Positions 22,450-34,645 of a DNA stretch of 64,000 bases are shown piece by piece. The stretch lies in NCBI RefSeq assembly GCF_024139115.2, contig NC_085141.1, forward strand, positions 219,765,783 to 219,829,782, written 5' to 3'. How positions within the stretch are numbered: the first letter of the stretch is position 1; each line of letters opens with the position of its first letter. Source of the DNA: Armigeres subalbatus. Taxonomy: Eukaryota > Arthropoda > Insecta > Diptera > Culicidae. Both the position numbers and the translations under genes were made by a program. Below the pieces are notes generated by a model that worked only from the letters and a program-made list of their open reading frames with translations, made no database searches and was not told the origin of the DNA.

Positions 22450-23300
22450 ATCGTTCAAAGCAACGCCTGCTTTGATACAAGTGGGTCATGGGATGTATCG
22501 AGGAATGCATAAATACTATGCATTACGTATGTACGACGGGGTTATAAAGCACACTCTCACATCCCTCGTCTTCCCGGAGAAAGTTGAAAATTAAATAAAA
22601 CAGAAAAAATATTTCTAATCAGGAATTTCGGTGAAACAACACTAAATCTCGAGGCATTACACCTCTTCTCAAGACAAGGCAATAATCTAGGAAAAGTCAA
22701 AGGCAACAGTGGTCTACGGTCCATGGAGTTGCTGGAAATCTTTAATACAATCGTTTATGAGGCACATGGTTTGCTAGATTTTTTTTAATCGAACCTGGCC
22801 AGCTCCCTCAACATGGCAGTTTTGCTTGTTTGAGGCATTAAATCGTGTCCATAGATCTGTGCAGGAGTTCATCAAATTAACTCACCTAATGAATTTTGAC
22901 ACTTAAGCGGGGTATTCACTCGATTAAAAGTTCATTTTGCGTTCATTATACGACCCGCTCAAACGTCACAATTTCTTAGGGGAGAAACGACCAAAGACGG
23001 GTGTTGATCTTACACCCTCCACGCTTAGAACTTCTCGACTGACGCGCTAACCATCTGGACTATATATCAAATAACATAACATAAAATTAGTGTACTGATA
23101 GCTTCAGTCACTGGAGAGTTATATACATTTTTGGATAAACTCTAGCTGAATCAATTTCAGGCGATAACGATTGCAAATATCATTAAATTTTTTCTTCAAG
23201 TTGGGCGTGTTGTCTTCGGCGACATCTTCTCAAATTGCGGAACTCAATAGGTGTTCACTTATTTTTATCTATATATACACTACCAATAACAACCGAAAGC
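22450..23300. other. Unassigned intron sequence
   Basis: No coding pattern. GTCCAGATGGTTAGCGCG on the minus strand near 23060 resembles a tRNA A-box but no matching B-box is clear. Confidence 0.4.
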
Positions 23301-23304
23301 AGCA

Positions 23305-23585
23305 CAAGTCGCTCCGTACCATTTTGCCGGATCGAACCAGTGACCAGTTTTGCTCGCGGAAAACTTCCTTGTGCAAATAAAAAAACAGTAGCCCTGGGTC
23401 GCTCGGGTTTTCTCCAACTGTGAGAAACCAGCACCTCAGTGGCTCCGTAAATTTTTGCCGGATCGAACTAGTGAGCAAACTAGCTGCCGGAAAACTCCCC
23501 CGTCCAAATCAAATAACAGTAGCCCTGGGTAGCTCGGATTTTCTCCAACTGTGAGAAACCAGCACCAATGGCTCCGTATCATTGC
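23305..23585. repeat. Tandem repeat of ~130 bp, about 2.1 copies
   Basis: The word GCTCCGTA starts at 23311, 23442 and 23571. Shared blocks include TTTGCCGGATCGAAC, AACAGTAGCCCTGGGT and TTCTCCAACTGTGAGAAACC. Confidence 0.85.
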
Positions 23586-23679
23586 GAATCAGTTTTCGAA
23601 AACGTAAACTTACCTGTAGTTTTTCTTTGTCCAGTAACTAATTTAACTGCAACAGCACTTAATCTCAGTTCTGTCTATG

Positions 23680-24240
23680 TTTCATCCTCTCGTGGCATCT
23701 ATGAGAGGTCGTAGAGTTCTCTGTTTCTTAAGTAGGTGTCCAACTAACCATTCCCATTCCTCAGCATTCGCAAAGACATGGTCAGGATAGTTTTGACTAT
23801 TGGAGAGTGCATTGTTGTCACTTGCGAAACAAGCGACAAAAGAGAACCAACGACAAAGCTTTGTTTTTGTCGGAGATAATAATGACAAGGATCCGAATAT
23901 TTTTGTCAGAAACAAAAAAGAAGACAATTTTGTTGCCAACTTTTCATCCCGTTATTTTGCATTATCTCTACAGCAAATTTCGGTTTTATGCTATCGTAGT
24001 TTCTGCTTTTATGGAAATATTCCAGAATCTAACTCTGATTACCAAAATAACCTAGTATTCTCGGAAATATCAGAGCATGCAAGGGAAATGATTCTTGTTC
24101 TGATAAAGGCTAGTTGCGAAGTGCGTTTGTCAGTAACAAACTCTGTTGATAACAAAGGGTATGTTGTTAGACGATGCTCGAATATTGATTCCCTGGTCCC
24201 AACTCAATATATGTGGTAAACCAATGAAAGTGATGTTACT
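23680..24240. other. Unassigned; shares a phrase with 58840-58920
   Basis: CGTGGCATCTATGAGAGGTC with CGTAGAGTTCTCTG and TTTCTTAAGTAGGTG recurs, diverged, at 58860-58915. This points to a common repeat family that I cannot name. Confidence 0.4.
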
Positions 24241-24249
24241 CTCGTACAA

Positions 24250-24313
24250 TAGTCCAGGCTTGTACCACCTACGAATTTGTGCGAATTGCTCAATGCTAAT
24301 GCTAATGCTAACA
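24250..24313 (+). mobile_element. Very short non-LTR retrotransposon tail
   Basis: CCACCTACGAATT followed by a (GCTAAT)n tail resembles the 3' end of the element at 25791-26157. Only the last few dozen bases are present. Confidence 0.45.
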
Positions 24314-24769
24314 AATATGATGAGCTATGTATTGTAAACTTTTCAAGCTGCCATTATTTTTATATTTTAAAAGCAAAAGGCTAATGTTTTTTTTTAGTTT
24401 TTGTGTGCACACACTAACATACACACGGTCAGGGGCCTCTGAGCTTTCTATTAAAAGTTCTATTTTGGATATAGCTTTTCGGTACAGCTTTGTTCTACAA
24501 GAAAGTAGAAACGATTTTTGAAAATCGCTCCGGGTAGTCAAGCACTTTAGCACTTCAAGGCGTCTCCGTTCATTTGTAATGTGTGGCTGACCCACCTTCA
24601 TTTACGTTCTCTAATTTCTTTTGATATCGGTTTCTGATGGCATTGTTGGTGGAGCTCATCATTCTAGATCCAGTTGTAAGGCCACCAGACCTGAGTTATA
24701 AGACGTAGGCACCGGTTGATGAATACTTGCAGCTGATACACACCAAGTCTCACTGGCGTATAACCACAC

Positions 24770-24880
24770 CAGGGTGTCCATCCAGTCGTGAAAACCGGGA
24801 ACCCGACACGACCGGAAAATACCGGGAATTATCCGGGAAATCATCTAACCAACCGGGAAAAGTGACAAACAATCTTTGTC
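24770..24880. repeat. CCGGGAA-rich MITE fragment
   Basis: AGGGTGTCCATCCAGTCGTG followed by repeated ACCGGGAA and CCGGGAAA words. A matching inverted TGGACACCCT end was not found, so the element seems truncated. Confidence 0.5.
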
Positions 24881-25710
24881 ATAGTTATGATCCGATTTTT
24901 TTTGCGTAATTTCTAAGTAAGATGGTAATAAAATGGTCAACTTTGACAAGCTGTAACTTTGTACCCCGATAACCGATAGATCTGAAATTTTGGCAGTGAA
25001 CTACAAATATGTTGAAATTTACACATACTAGGTAACATTTTTTTTCGAATGACGCGTTAAAAAATTACGCACTAGGTCAAATTGTTCAAAATAATAGCAG
25101 TTTTTATTTTTGATATATTGGCCAATTCAATTGTCAAATTCCACAATGTGTATTTTTTGAATAATATACTTACTGTCTCGCAGCACCTGAATTCAAATTG
25201 ATAACATTCCAGGTTTCCAGGACCTGTATGGGTTGCTGTTGTCTTTGAATGGAACCCAGCTGACCTGGGTTAGAACTTAGAACATACGGTTTGGACATAT
25301 CTAGATCATAAATTATGCACATGGCCTCTAAGGGCATGTATGGGCACCATGGGTTGCTATTGGTTTCGTACCCATCATAATTGACTTGATAGACCAGGGC
25401 TCTAAAATCCAGAATGGTTTGGAGAACCTAGAACATCCGTAGAAATATTGTCAGCATTCACGATTCATCATAACTGAAATAGTATTATGTACATTTCTGA
25501 GAAAAAACAGCAATAAAATCGTTCATTCGCGATATACGTGTGCAGTTTTCGTCCATATAAAAGTGGCCAACTGACGATCCTTCCTCCGACGATTGCAGGA
25601 TGTAGGTGTGGCCGATAAAAAATCTGAGGCCCTGGAAAATTTATGAGCAGACGATTATTTTGGTATATAAACATGTGAATTTGGCTGTGACTTGGCCGAG
25701 ATATTGCCAA

Positions 25711-26313
25711 GTCAAATCCGGGTCAATATGACCCGAACACCGTAAGTGTGAGTTTTTTTTGGAGCCCTTCAGGAACGTCGTACAAAGTAGACCCGTAATG
25801 CTGGATGTCTACTTTAAGTGGTGTGTTACAGGCAAATCCTGACCCAACGATTACCTTCCTCATTATCCAACTCCGTGGTACTTATGAGGGTGTCGCTAAG
25901 TCGGTGGCCTCTCGTTAAATAAGTACTACATCAACACTTCCTTCTTCTCCCTAGTTACGGTGAAGATGGGCGCGGCCAGGAGTAGTAATCCTCATGCTTT
26001 TGTTATTTTTGTTTAAGACTGGAATCAAGGACCACTCCCCTTCTTGATTTCTGATAGAATTCTAGATAAGGATCTCAAAAGTAAAACATGAGTGAGTATC
26101 ACTAGTGTCCAATCTACGAATTACACCGTAACAATGCTAATGCTAATGCTAATGCTAAGGAACGTCGTACAAAGTAGTTCAACATTCCGGAACATAGTTT
26201 TCCACAAAATAGGAAAAGTCAAGAAGTTTCAGACCTTCAAATTGTTGCGTTAAAAAGCTATAACAATTAAAAATTGCGATTCGGGTCATATTGACCCGAA
26301 CACGGAAGGTTAA
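25711..26313. repeat. GGGTCATATTGACCC-bounded repeat split by a LINE tail
   Basis: GGGTCAATATGACCCGAACAC near 25721 and GGGTCATATTGACCCGAACAC near 26283 flank the segment. Each contains a 15-base palindrome. The segment is interrupted at 25791-26157. Confidence 0.5.
25791..26157 (+). mobile_element. 5'-truncated non-LTR retrotransposon 3' end with (AATGCT)n tail
   Basis: A perfect 20-bp duplication AGGAACGTCGTACAAAGTAG flanks it (25771-25790, 26158-26177). The insert ends in four (AATGCT)-type units. Target-primed reverse transcription leaves exactly this picture: 5' truncation, simple tail and long duplication. The clade is not certain; it may be the 3' UTR of a Loa/Jockey-like LINE. Confidence 0.85.
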
Positions 26314-26729
26314 GTTGATTATTTCAACTTAGGCCGATACGGATTTTTTTTTGCCAAAAAATAATATTTTGAGGGGGCAACAAAATAAAATTCGGATAAT
26401 TTTGAGGATTTTCAAAACATTCTCTCAAATCCGAGGATGTTTTTGATTTTTTTCATTTTAATATTTATTTTTTATTATCCCCCCTTGACCTTTCGGAGAC
26501 CAGTAGGGCAAAATGTTAATTAAATATTTGTAACGGCCTTATCAGATTTTTTTTATCAGTGGTGATGATACAATATGATTATTGAAATCAATCAACAGTA
26601 CGACATCAAAAGAAAGTACGTACGTACGTAGCATTAAATGCTTTATGATTTGACTTTGAGATGTTTTTTGAAAGTTCTCGAAAGCTTCTGTCACGACATA
26701 TTACACAAGTGGATCACATCATCTCACAC

Positions 26730-26965
26730 ACTTAATTTTTTTCACCGAGATCTCAGCATTTTTTGTTTATTTTCCCGAGGTGGGCACCGCCGAGTTTCAG
26801 CAAACATGATTTTTGCCGAGATCACAGTAAATGTGACGTTTCAGTTGCTGAGATATGGTAAATATTTTGCCGAAAATCAGTAATAAACCAAATTTTATGC
26901 CGAAGTTCAGTTCTGAAATTTACTGAGCTACAGCGGTGCCCGATTTTGCCGAGCTCGAGAAAGAA
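26730..26965. repeat. TTTGCCGAG/CTGAG repeat of unknown type
   Basis: GGGCACCGCCGAGTTTCAG near 26780 and GGTGCCCGATTTTGCCGAG near 26935 are partly inverted relative to each other, suggesting an old DNA element. The first 130 bases of the window have similar words. (GTAC)n at 26619 lies just outside. Confidence 0.4.
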
Positions 26966-27721
26966 AAAGTTAGTGTGCAGTATTCTAAAGGAGTGCCACG
27001 AGCAATTCCTAGGACCTCCTTACAAACAATTTAAACGTTTTGCAACGCTATTTTTTGCAATGACAAAACATTGGCTTCAATATAATAAATCTGTACCAAA
27101 AATGTACCGTCTAATTTACTTCATATGATCATTCTTGCCAATAAATCGTGTTACTGCTGAGTACAATTAGATTTCATGTTATTGTGCCATACTTCATAGC
27201 TCGACAAACCATGAAGCGATAGGTGAACTTGACTTTGGAACATTTTGATGTCATGTCCATCGCACTATTTAATTTATTGTGCGACGCAGAGAATACACTA
27301 TTTGAACACTTACCCTAGGCATAGAAGAAACCAAATTTGAGTTGCTTTCACCATAGTCCCGGGTTGGAGAAAATAACATAAATTCGACTTTGTGAAACCT
27401 AGTGATGGATTAAAATTCAACACGGGAGTAAAGATAAAATACTCACCTTTTTTTTTGCATTTTGCTCATTTTTGGCTTTTTTCACATAAGGGCGAATTTG
27501 AGTGAAAGGAACCATAAAGTAAATTAATTTGCGGTTCCGTGTAGACGAGGAACTAGAAAGAATATATTTTGGCTGTTGCGCCTTCTACAAATGTCAGATT
27601 AGATGTAGAGTTTTCAAACATAGTTTTTATTCCATACCGACTGATAATTACCCGGGATCACCAGGGCATTGCATTGTGATTGACAAATTCAGTACTATTG
27701 GGAAGACGTCCTCAATTAATT

Positions 27722-27945
27722 GACCCAGTAGTGATTGTCCTGCATCGTAGGCGCGTCGTGAACTGCAAAATTTTCATACAAATCTTTATTCCAGTTTTTA
27801 CACTTAACTCATGATTTTCAGATGAGAAAATATCATATAAACCTGTCGGAAACGATAATGAACATATCTGCTAAAGAAATGAAGAAAGCCCACCCAGCCA
27901 TTTTCGAGTTATGCGGACCAGACCATTTCATTTTTATTATATGGA
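27722..27945 (-). mobile_element. Non-autonomous Helitron-like copy, diverged
   Basis: On the minus strand it aligns with 56700-56961 over most of its length (ATAAAAATGAAATGGTCTG; GCATAACTCGAAAA; TTTATATGATATTT; GCAGGACAA). The CTAG terminus has decayed and about 40 bases are missing, so it is older. Confidence 0.7.
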
Positions 27946-27999
27946 GAAGAAGAAAGATAAGAAGAAGATAATAATGTGTATAAGTCTTAAAATTACAGT

Positions 28000-29940
28000 A
28001 CTTCAATGTCTTCAGATATTTTCATTTTGATTTATCTCTACAGTTGTTTTTGTCATTATCAAATATAATCCATATCAGGAGTGCAATGTCTTTCCAATCG
28101 GCACTCATTGGAATCGAACGAAGGTATAATTATAGAAACGGGGTGAGCTAAAGCCGCCGCGATGAAGCACAATCGATAAGTCTTTATCAGTTCCACAAGA
28201 AAATATTCTCTTTGTTCTACGATTGCTGTAAATGGTCCGCGAGCGTGACGCACTAATTGTACCATTTGTTCCATTTGTTGACGACGGATTTTTTTAGTGT
28301 TATTTTTTGGGTAAAGTAGGGTTATGAATCATCCACGTAAAAATAACACACTCCACACGAAACTGTCTTGGGAAACATGTTTACCAATTGTCACATCCCC
28401 AAAGGTGTCGCAGTTGTTGAAGTTATAAGACGCAAGCGATTGCTGCCGAATGTAATAATTTATACGAAATGAGTGAAATCAAATAAAGAAAATTTATATC
28501 AAACATACATTTCATAATGACCTATGTAACAAAAAAGAAAAACAAAACAGAACTGCACTTTCGTCAAACATGCACTGTGAAAAACCGACCAATCTGTAGT
28601 GACTTATGTGCAGCATACCGGTGTATGTGGATTTTATCATTTTTCACAGGTAATTTGAATGAATTGAGCACGCTTATTACGTGTCATATACTTATGCGTG
28701 CCTGTGGATAAAAAACATTGAAAAATTAGTTGTAAAACCGTTTAATAATAAGTTTTGCCAAAGGACTTCTCGAATCTTAATAATTGTTACATAAGTCCTT
28801 TTGAAAATTTATGCTTGATATGTAAATAGTCATTGAATGAATATTACAAACCATGTCACAAGTAGAGCTCAATTCTAATTCCAAGTTTCGCATCGCCTTT
28901 CCACGACCAATTTGCGCAAACATAGCAGACGTGACTACGCTGCTATATGAGATATTTGCAGTCCTTGACAAGTGGATCATGGTATCATTTGGCTAATGTA
29001 AGTAAGTCAGTCCGATGGTCCCGCAAAAAAACAACAAATACAGGTTCGTCATCGGCAGTTGTTGTCTTCGTCGTAGTCTTCACTGAGACTGATAGCAAAA
29101 ACACAGCTGTTCAGAATGTTTTTCGACGCTGTTGCTTTTCATTCATTCGCGCTTCGAACGCAGCTCCGTACCGTTTTGTTTTATTTATACCGACTGTTCG
29201 CAAATATATCACCATGAACAAACAGATTTATCACTCGATACTTTTTTTTAGATTAATCAAATTTTCTTGACTGGCTCGTGATTTGTCCAAAACAATTCCA
29301 AAGATGTCGTCAGTGCATTCAAGATAATGATGATCGACAAATGTACTGCGTATGTTTGTCCGTGATACTGCATTTGTGTTATTCTGCGCAGTTAGGACGT
29401 AGACTCAGTCAGTGGAAGGTGTTGATGACCTTTTTTGTCGTCAGACAATGTCACGTTCAGTAACGCGGGGACCAGCTTTGTTTCGCGGCGTATGAGGTGC
29501 AATCTGATGAAACGGAATGAAATTTGACATTTTAGAATGAACGTGAAGAGAAAAACAAACTTTTCTGTAACTGATTTAGACTATTTTTATATATTTTCCT
29601 CTAATGCGAGCAAACGTGATAATAATGAGAGAAAAATATAATCAACGTTACGGTGATGGTGACTACTATTATTATGCTAGGTTCACTCGTATTTTTAGAC
29701 GCGCCTTATTTGTTATTCAAACGGACGTCAGTTCAACAATAAGTTTTAAAAACTTGATCCTCCCTTCGTTTTATCAAAATCCTTGGTAGTGTTATGTATT
29801 CTGTCATATTATTTTGTTAACTAGTTGAAACAAATACAAGTAATTAAAATCTGCACATCAAAAGACATTTACCTAAGACAAATCTTGTTACAGTGCAATG
29901 AAATTTGAGGGAATTTGAATTAAATCGACACACCGAATAA
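28000..29940. other. Intron sequence without recognised feature
   Basis: AT-rich with short frames on both strands; no frame shows coding composition or a motif. No inverted or tandem repeat stood out. Confidence 0.45.
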
Positions 29941-30049
29941 AACAAAGGCGTGCATCACGCCGTCTGTGACCACTAGTGGCGGCACGACAGTATCGGTTTA
30001 CCCCAATACGCAGGAAAGTCTCATGGCGATTATACAGATAAAAATAATT

Positions 30050-30200
30050 ACCCATATTCTTGTTTACGTACGAACGCGCTTTCGAACGAAAGTTGAAGCG
30101 CATTCTCGTTTACGCCAGCAAAATCAAATGGAGAAACGGTTCGAACGAATCGCATTCGTTCGAAAGTATCGTTCGTCCGTAAACAAGAATAAGGGTGAAT
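30050..30200. repeat. Hairpin-forming MITE-like palindrome
   Basis: ACCCATATTCTTGTTTACG on the left pairs with CGTAAACAAGAATAAGGGT on the right. The pairing continues inward through GACGAACG and TTCGAACGAA with small slips. Inner TTCGAACGAA words occur in both orientations. Confidence 0.75.
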
Positions 30201-30789
30201 ATGTCAAAATTTCAGTAAGAATATACAGCTGTTTTTAATTTATAAAATTTTTGCCTTTCTCGTAAAACAAGATTGTACTGAAAACCATAATTTCACTAAA
30301 AAATCGAACTTTTCGTTTATTTGGTAGGCTCAGGCGTGTGTAACACTTTACGGAGCCATGGTGATATTTTATAATTTTTATTTTTCAGTTGGTAAGAGAG
30401 AGGTAGAAACCAACGTACTCGTGTTGACTCGAGGTTAATTTACAGTGTTTGAAGATGGACGGGGCTTAAGATCTGGGAGCTGGGAATTTCAGCTCGACTG
30501 GGAGCATCTTCCGGATGGCAAGAGCTATGGCGCTCTACAGAACATAAAGGCAAAGACTAAATAAAAAAAAAAATGAAGAAAAAAAAACTATTAGATTTTG
30601 ATGTCAGAACTACAAAGAAAACTATAAACGGCCTGCATATAGACAACATCACGATCTCTAAAAACATCTCGAACTTCCCTGAAGGGTTGTTTACCTCGGG
30701 CCACAAGGGTATCCAATTATTGCTCTCTGGAGGCGTCATTTTCCGATCAGAACCATACTACGTGATCGATGTCAACATAACCTACATAA

Positions 30790-31120
30790 GTTGCTATGGA
30801 CAAGGTTTATTCTGTACAGATGTGCGTTTAGTGAATAGTGATTGGGCATAAGTCTCGACATCACGCGAATGAAGCCTCGACTTACCTCTGTACCACGCTC
30901 GCGCACAAACTGTTGAAACTATAGAAAAAAGCCACCGTTCAAGTTCGTTGTGTGTCCAATTTCTTAGCCTACTCTGACGGACTAACGTTGCTCCAGAGTT
31001 GTCTATCATAAACCTCACCTTCCTGTGCGTCCACCTTTGCCAGCGAGTCCGCCTTTTTATTTCCGGAGAATCGCTTGTCAAAGGGCTGCCGATAAAGCGC
31101 CTTATGGTTATGAATAACGT
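30790..31120 (-). pseudogene. LINE ORF2 RNase H end (decayed)
   Basis: On the minus strand FSGNKKADSLAKVDAQEG matches the conserved GNEKADSLA block of RNase H in Jockey/I/R1/Loa-type ORF2. Stops and frame changes follow. Downstream residues (LERWLFSIV, ARAWYRGKSRLHSRDV) read in a shifted frame. It is a 5'- and 3'-truncated fossil. Confidence 0.65.
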
Positions 31121-31329
31121 GGAGCTGTTTATCATCTTCTGGTGTGGTAGATTATTGCTGGTAGTCGATGATGTCATGCAACCTACGCTGGCTACCTTTG
31201 ACGTCACTTTTTTGTTTAAATATTTATTTCAGTGATTTTTGCCTTTCTCGTATACGAAAAGGCTATAAGACCACTCGAACCTTTGATAGCAGGCTCGGAG
31301 ACCCATAGTATTATATACCAATCGACTAA

Positions 31330-31492
31330 TGTCAACCTACCCCCGGAAAACCCAGAACATGCCTCTCGACCGATCTGAGATTTAGAATCAGGACAAAAAA
31401 CTAGAAGAGTTTTTGCGTTGCGATGGTTTCGGTTTTACCAAAACCGGATTATTTTATGCCTATCTCAATTGTTTTGTCTAACTCTTGTAGTA
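31330..31492. mobile_element. Degenerate end of the CAGGGGTTAGACAAAA foldback family
   Basis: CCCCGGAAAACCCAGAACAT and ATTGTTTTGTCTAACTCTTG are collinear with the right arm of the element at 37749-38802. Confidence 0.55.
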
Positions 31493-32978
31493 CAAATAAA
31501 AATATTATATGTATTCAAAAGGCGTCATTTAATCGGCTTGTCAGTAATTGCTGCTAGAAACATAAACAAGCATGAACATCTAATCAGTTTTCGAATATTT
31601 GACCTTCATGCAATGTTTTCATTCGTGAATTGTCTGTTTAAAATTTGTTAGCTCATGTGGAGGAACGTAGAGCCAACAATTTGTATTTATTACCAACTTT
31701 AAACAAAACGAAATCTGTTTTTTCGGATCTGATTTTCTAACACTATTTTTATTCGAATTATCAATTCCAAGGCGTTCACGCACAAGCTGATCAATATCAT
31801 CTGCAAATGCAAAGTATGTACTTTAATGTTTGTTAGAAAGATTGAAAGCCTTTTCCCGACATCAATATTTAGACCATATAGTTTGCACGATATGATATAA
31901 AATAGTACTTCACACAGTGCATGTACTTCACTCTTACAGCCGATGGGTTTACAACACTTACAGGGCTGTTACAACAGTCGCGGATTTCGCGATTTTCGCG
32001 TTTTTCGCGAATTTCGCGGATTTGTCGCGGATTTACCCTTCCAGTCTTGAAAATCGCGGTTCCGTCAAACATTGTCGCGAAAATCTCGGATTTATAACTA
32101 CGCTCTCGCGAAAATCGCGATTTCCCTGAATTTAAGGATCAATTCAACATGTCAATTATGTGGACGTTTGCAAACTCCGTCAAGATCCAAACACATGGTA
32201 TATTAATAATCTTCATTAGGCGTATGGATTTTGGTTTAAGTGGACACATAGAAAGTCTGCCGAATTATCAGATCGATCATATTGCATTTCTTGATTACTG
32301 AAATGCCGAAAACTATTTATATTATTGCTTAGAACGTTTGTGCCGCTAATTGTGGAATTACAATTATAATAACTTGCGCTGCATAGAGGGTTGACGATAA
32401 TGTCGGATCAAACGCAGTAATACTTATTCACACCTGCAACTGCCGGGACGGAACTGATAGCTGATCGAAGCTGTCTTTATTTAGGTGTGTTTATACTTAT
32501 AATATTAGGTTCAACACCAATGAGGAAAGGACCTTCTAATTCCTCTTAGCAATTTAAATTAGGAAGAAGGGCGGACCAGATGGACCGTCTTGCCAGGCAA
32601 ACAAGAACTTCGCTAGTTATTTTGAAATAAAATTACTACATTAAAATGATTGTAAGGATAAAGGATAGAGAAAAAACACAAAACACTAATAAAATAGACA
32701 AAATTGCGATTATAAGGTCCAGACGGTTCCGGCTTCTCCCTGAGGACTGGTATCCTGGGTTCCCTGCCAGCTGTATGGCTCCTTTTCTAAGGGTGGTGGA
32801 AATATGGTTCATCTGCATCCTCAAGTGTCTTGCAGTAATCTTTTCTTTGTGCGCAATTCTCCGGTGGTATGTTATCTTGCTGTTGAAGGATTTAGGTCTA
32901 GGTTGAGAATGTCACATTTTGACCATCCTCCTTGTGAATTGCTCGACCTTCCTTTTTGTGAGAAAGGATCAGATCACC

Positions 32979-33021
32979 TTTCAATGATTGGGGCGACATT
33001 CAGTTGCCCCAATCATTGAAA
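32979..33021. repeat. Perfect 16-bp stem hairpin
   Basis: TTTCAATGATTGGGGC at 32979-32994 and its exact reverse complement at 33006-33021, separated by 11 bases. Confidence 0.9.
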
Positions 33022-34379
33022 TCACTTTTTGGTAGGCTAGTTTTTGTTCCATAACCCGCGCTTCAAAATTCCTCGCTGTTCTTATATCCACTGAGAGTTC
33101 GTTCGTGATTACTTAGTTGTAACAAACTGTCTGACTGAACTTGACTTGAGCCTAGAGACTCCGAACGAATCCTACGATGGATAGCACATACGGCGTTGTA
33201 ATGCTCACTATAGATGGCAAAACGCCTTCGTGTAACGCGGCCTACCATGAAGCAAACGACCTCTTCTGGGATGTCTAGCGCATGCTATCTTCGCTTGACG
33301 CTCTTCTGGCAAATGAACAACGTGTCGAGTCTGCCGTCGTGTATATCCAATACCCATCCATTATTTCATATGTCTTGTATATTCATATATCATTTTTCAA
33401 ATCGTGAACATTATCCAAGTTCTAAAAAATTCGCAGGCCTTAGAACCGTTCTTGTCTGCATCTGGTATCATTTCGCCTGAGTGCTTTTTAGTCAGAATCA
33501 TCAAGCTTTGTTCGGGCCTCTGCAGAGCTTTGTAGAGAATCGCTTGCTATTGAAGAAATTGTTCTTATCATTTCCTAAATGGTGGATTAATGGAAGTACA
33601 CAATGCAATGACTGATCAATAAATAGCCTGACGGATTATTGATGCGTCCAAGCCCTTGTAAAACGATAGTAGAGATTAGAAGAATACTATATAGTGTACT
33701 AAAAAGTATAATTCAAATAAAGCCCTTGATCTAACTGCAGGGGCGTCTCGTGAACTTTTGGTACACCTGTTCTACCAGCCTGCTAAACAAATATGCATCA
33801 AGCTGAGTGGTTTCAAATGAAAGTTGTGTATTTAATCTAATTTTACAACCTTTTCTTGTACAACGTAACCAAACATTTGAAAAAAAAAAACAATTAAATA
33901 GAAAGGATTTACAGAACAATAAACAGCTTATTAATCTCTTTTGTTCCAAAAATGTTTTAAATTAAGATGCACTTTAAATTTAAAACTCACGTATGTCGTC
34001 CAATATCTAACTTGGCAACAGTTGACGATAACTGGATATTGCTCAGAATAGAGATCTTTCAAATCGGCTCTTTCCACCATTCGGGTGCACAGGGCCCATC
34101 GCCTCTAGCATTTAAAAACTTTCACATATTTTGTTGTTATGAAAGAAATGTAATTAAACATTATTATTATGACCCATTATCATCATTTGATGCCCCAGTC
34201 CACTGAAATGTTTTCGAGTTATTTAGTTTTTAAAATTTTGTGAAAACTATGCCTTTTTCTCCAAGTTGATTGATTTTGATTATTTGGGGAAAAAAACATT
34301 AAATAATTCAATTTTATAATGTTTTAAAACAATCAAATTTTGATGTCTCTTTCGAAAACTCAAACATGAGTTGTTCCCA

Positions 34380-34645
34380 ATCATCGAAGTATGAACGAAA
34401 GCGTGCGCGGTGCGTCTTTCGGCAAAGCATAGCCCGACACTCCGATCGAGTCTAACCGAAGGTACGTCGCGTCGTTGATTGTTCTCGCAGCGCGTCGAAC
34501 GGGTTGGACTCCTGCGCAACATAGCAGAACTTGCACCCAAACGTGCCTGCTTCGCATTCGAAAGAGGATGATGTGAGGAAACGAAGAAAGCTGGCAACGC
34601 TCACGCTGGTTCTCCGCGCGCAGTGAACGAGTGAACATACCAAGG
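34380..34645. other. GC-rich, CpG-rich island of unknown identity
   Basis: This stretch is much richer in GC and CpG than its surroundings and is open in several minus-strand frames (75-105 codons) that do not agree with each other or with a known family. It could be an LTR or leader of an unrecognised retrotransposon inside the 31961-35447 element. Confidence 0.35.

Noticed and set aside
22985..23060. tRNA gene on the minus strand
   Set aside because: An A-box-like phrase is present but there is no proper B-box or cloverleaf.
28059..28274. 71-codon minus-strand frame
   Set aside because: No motif, and composition is not distinct from surrounding intron.
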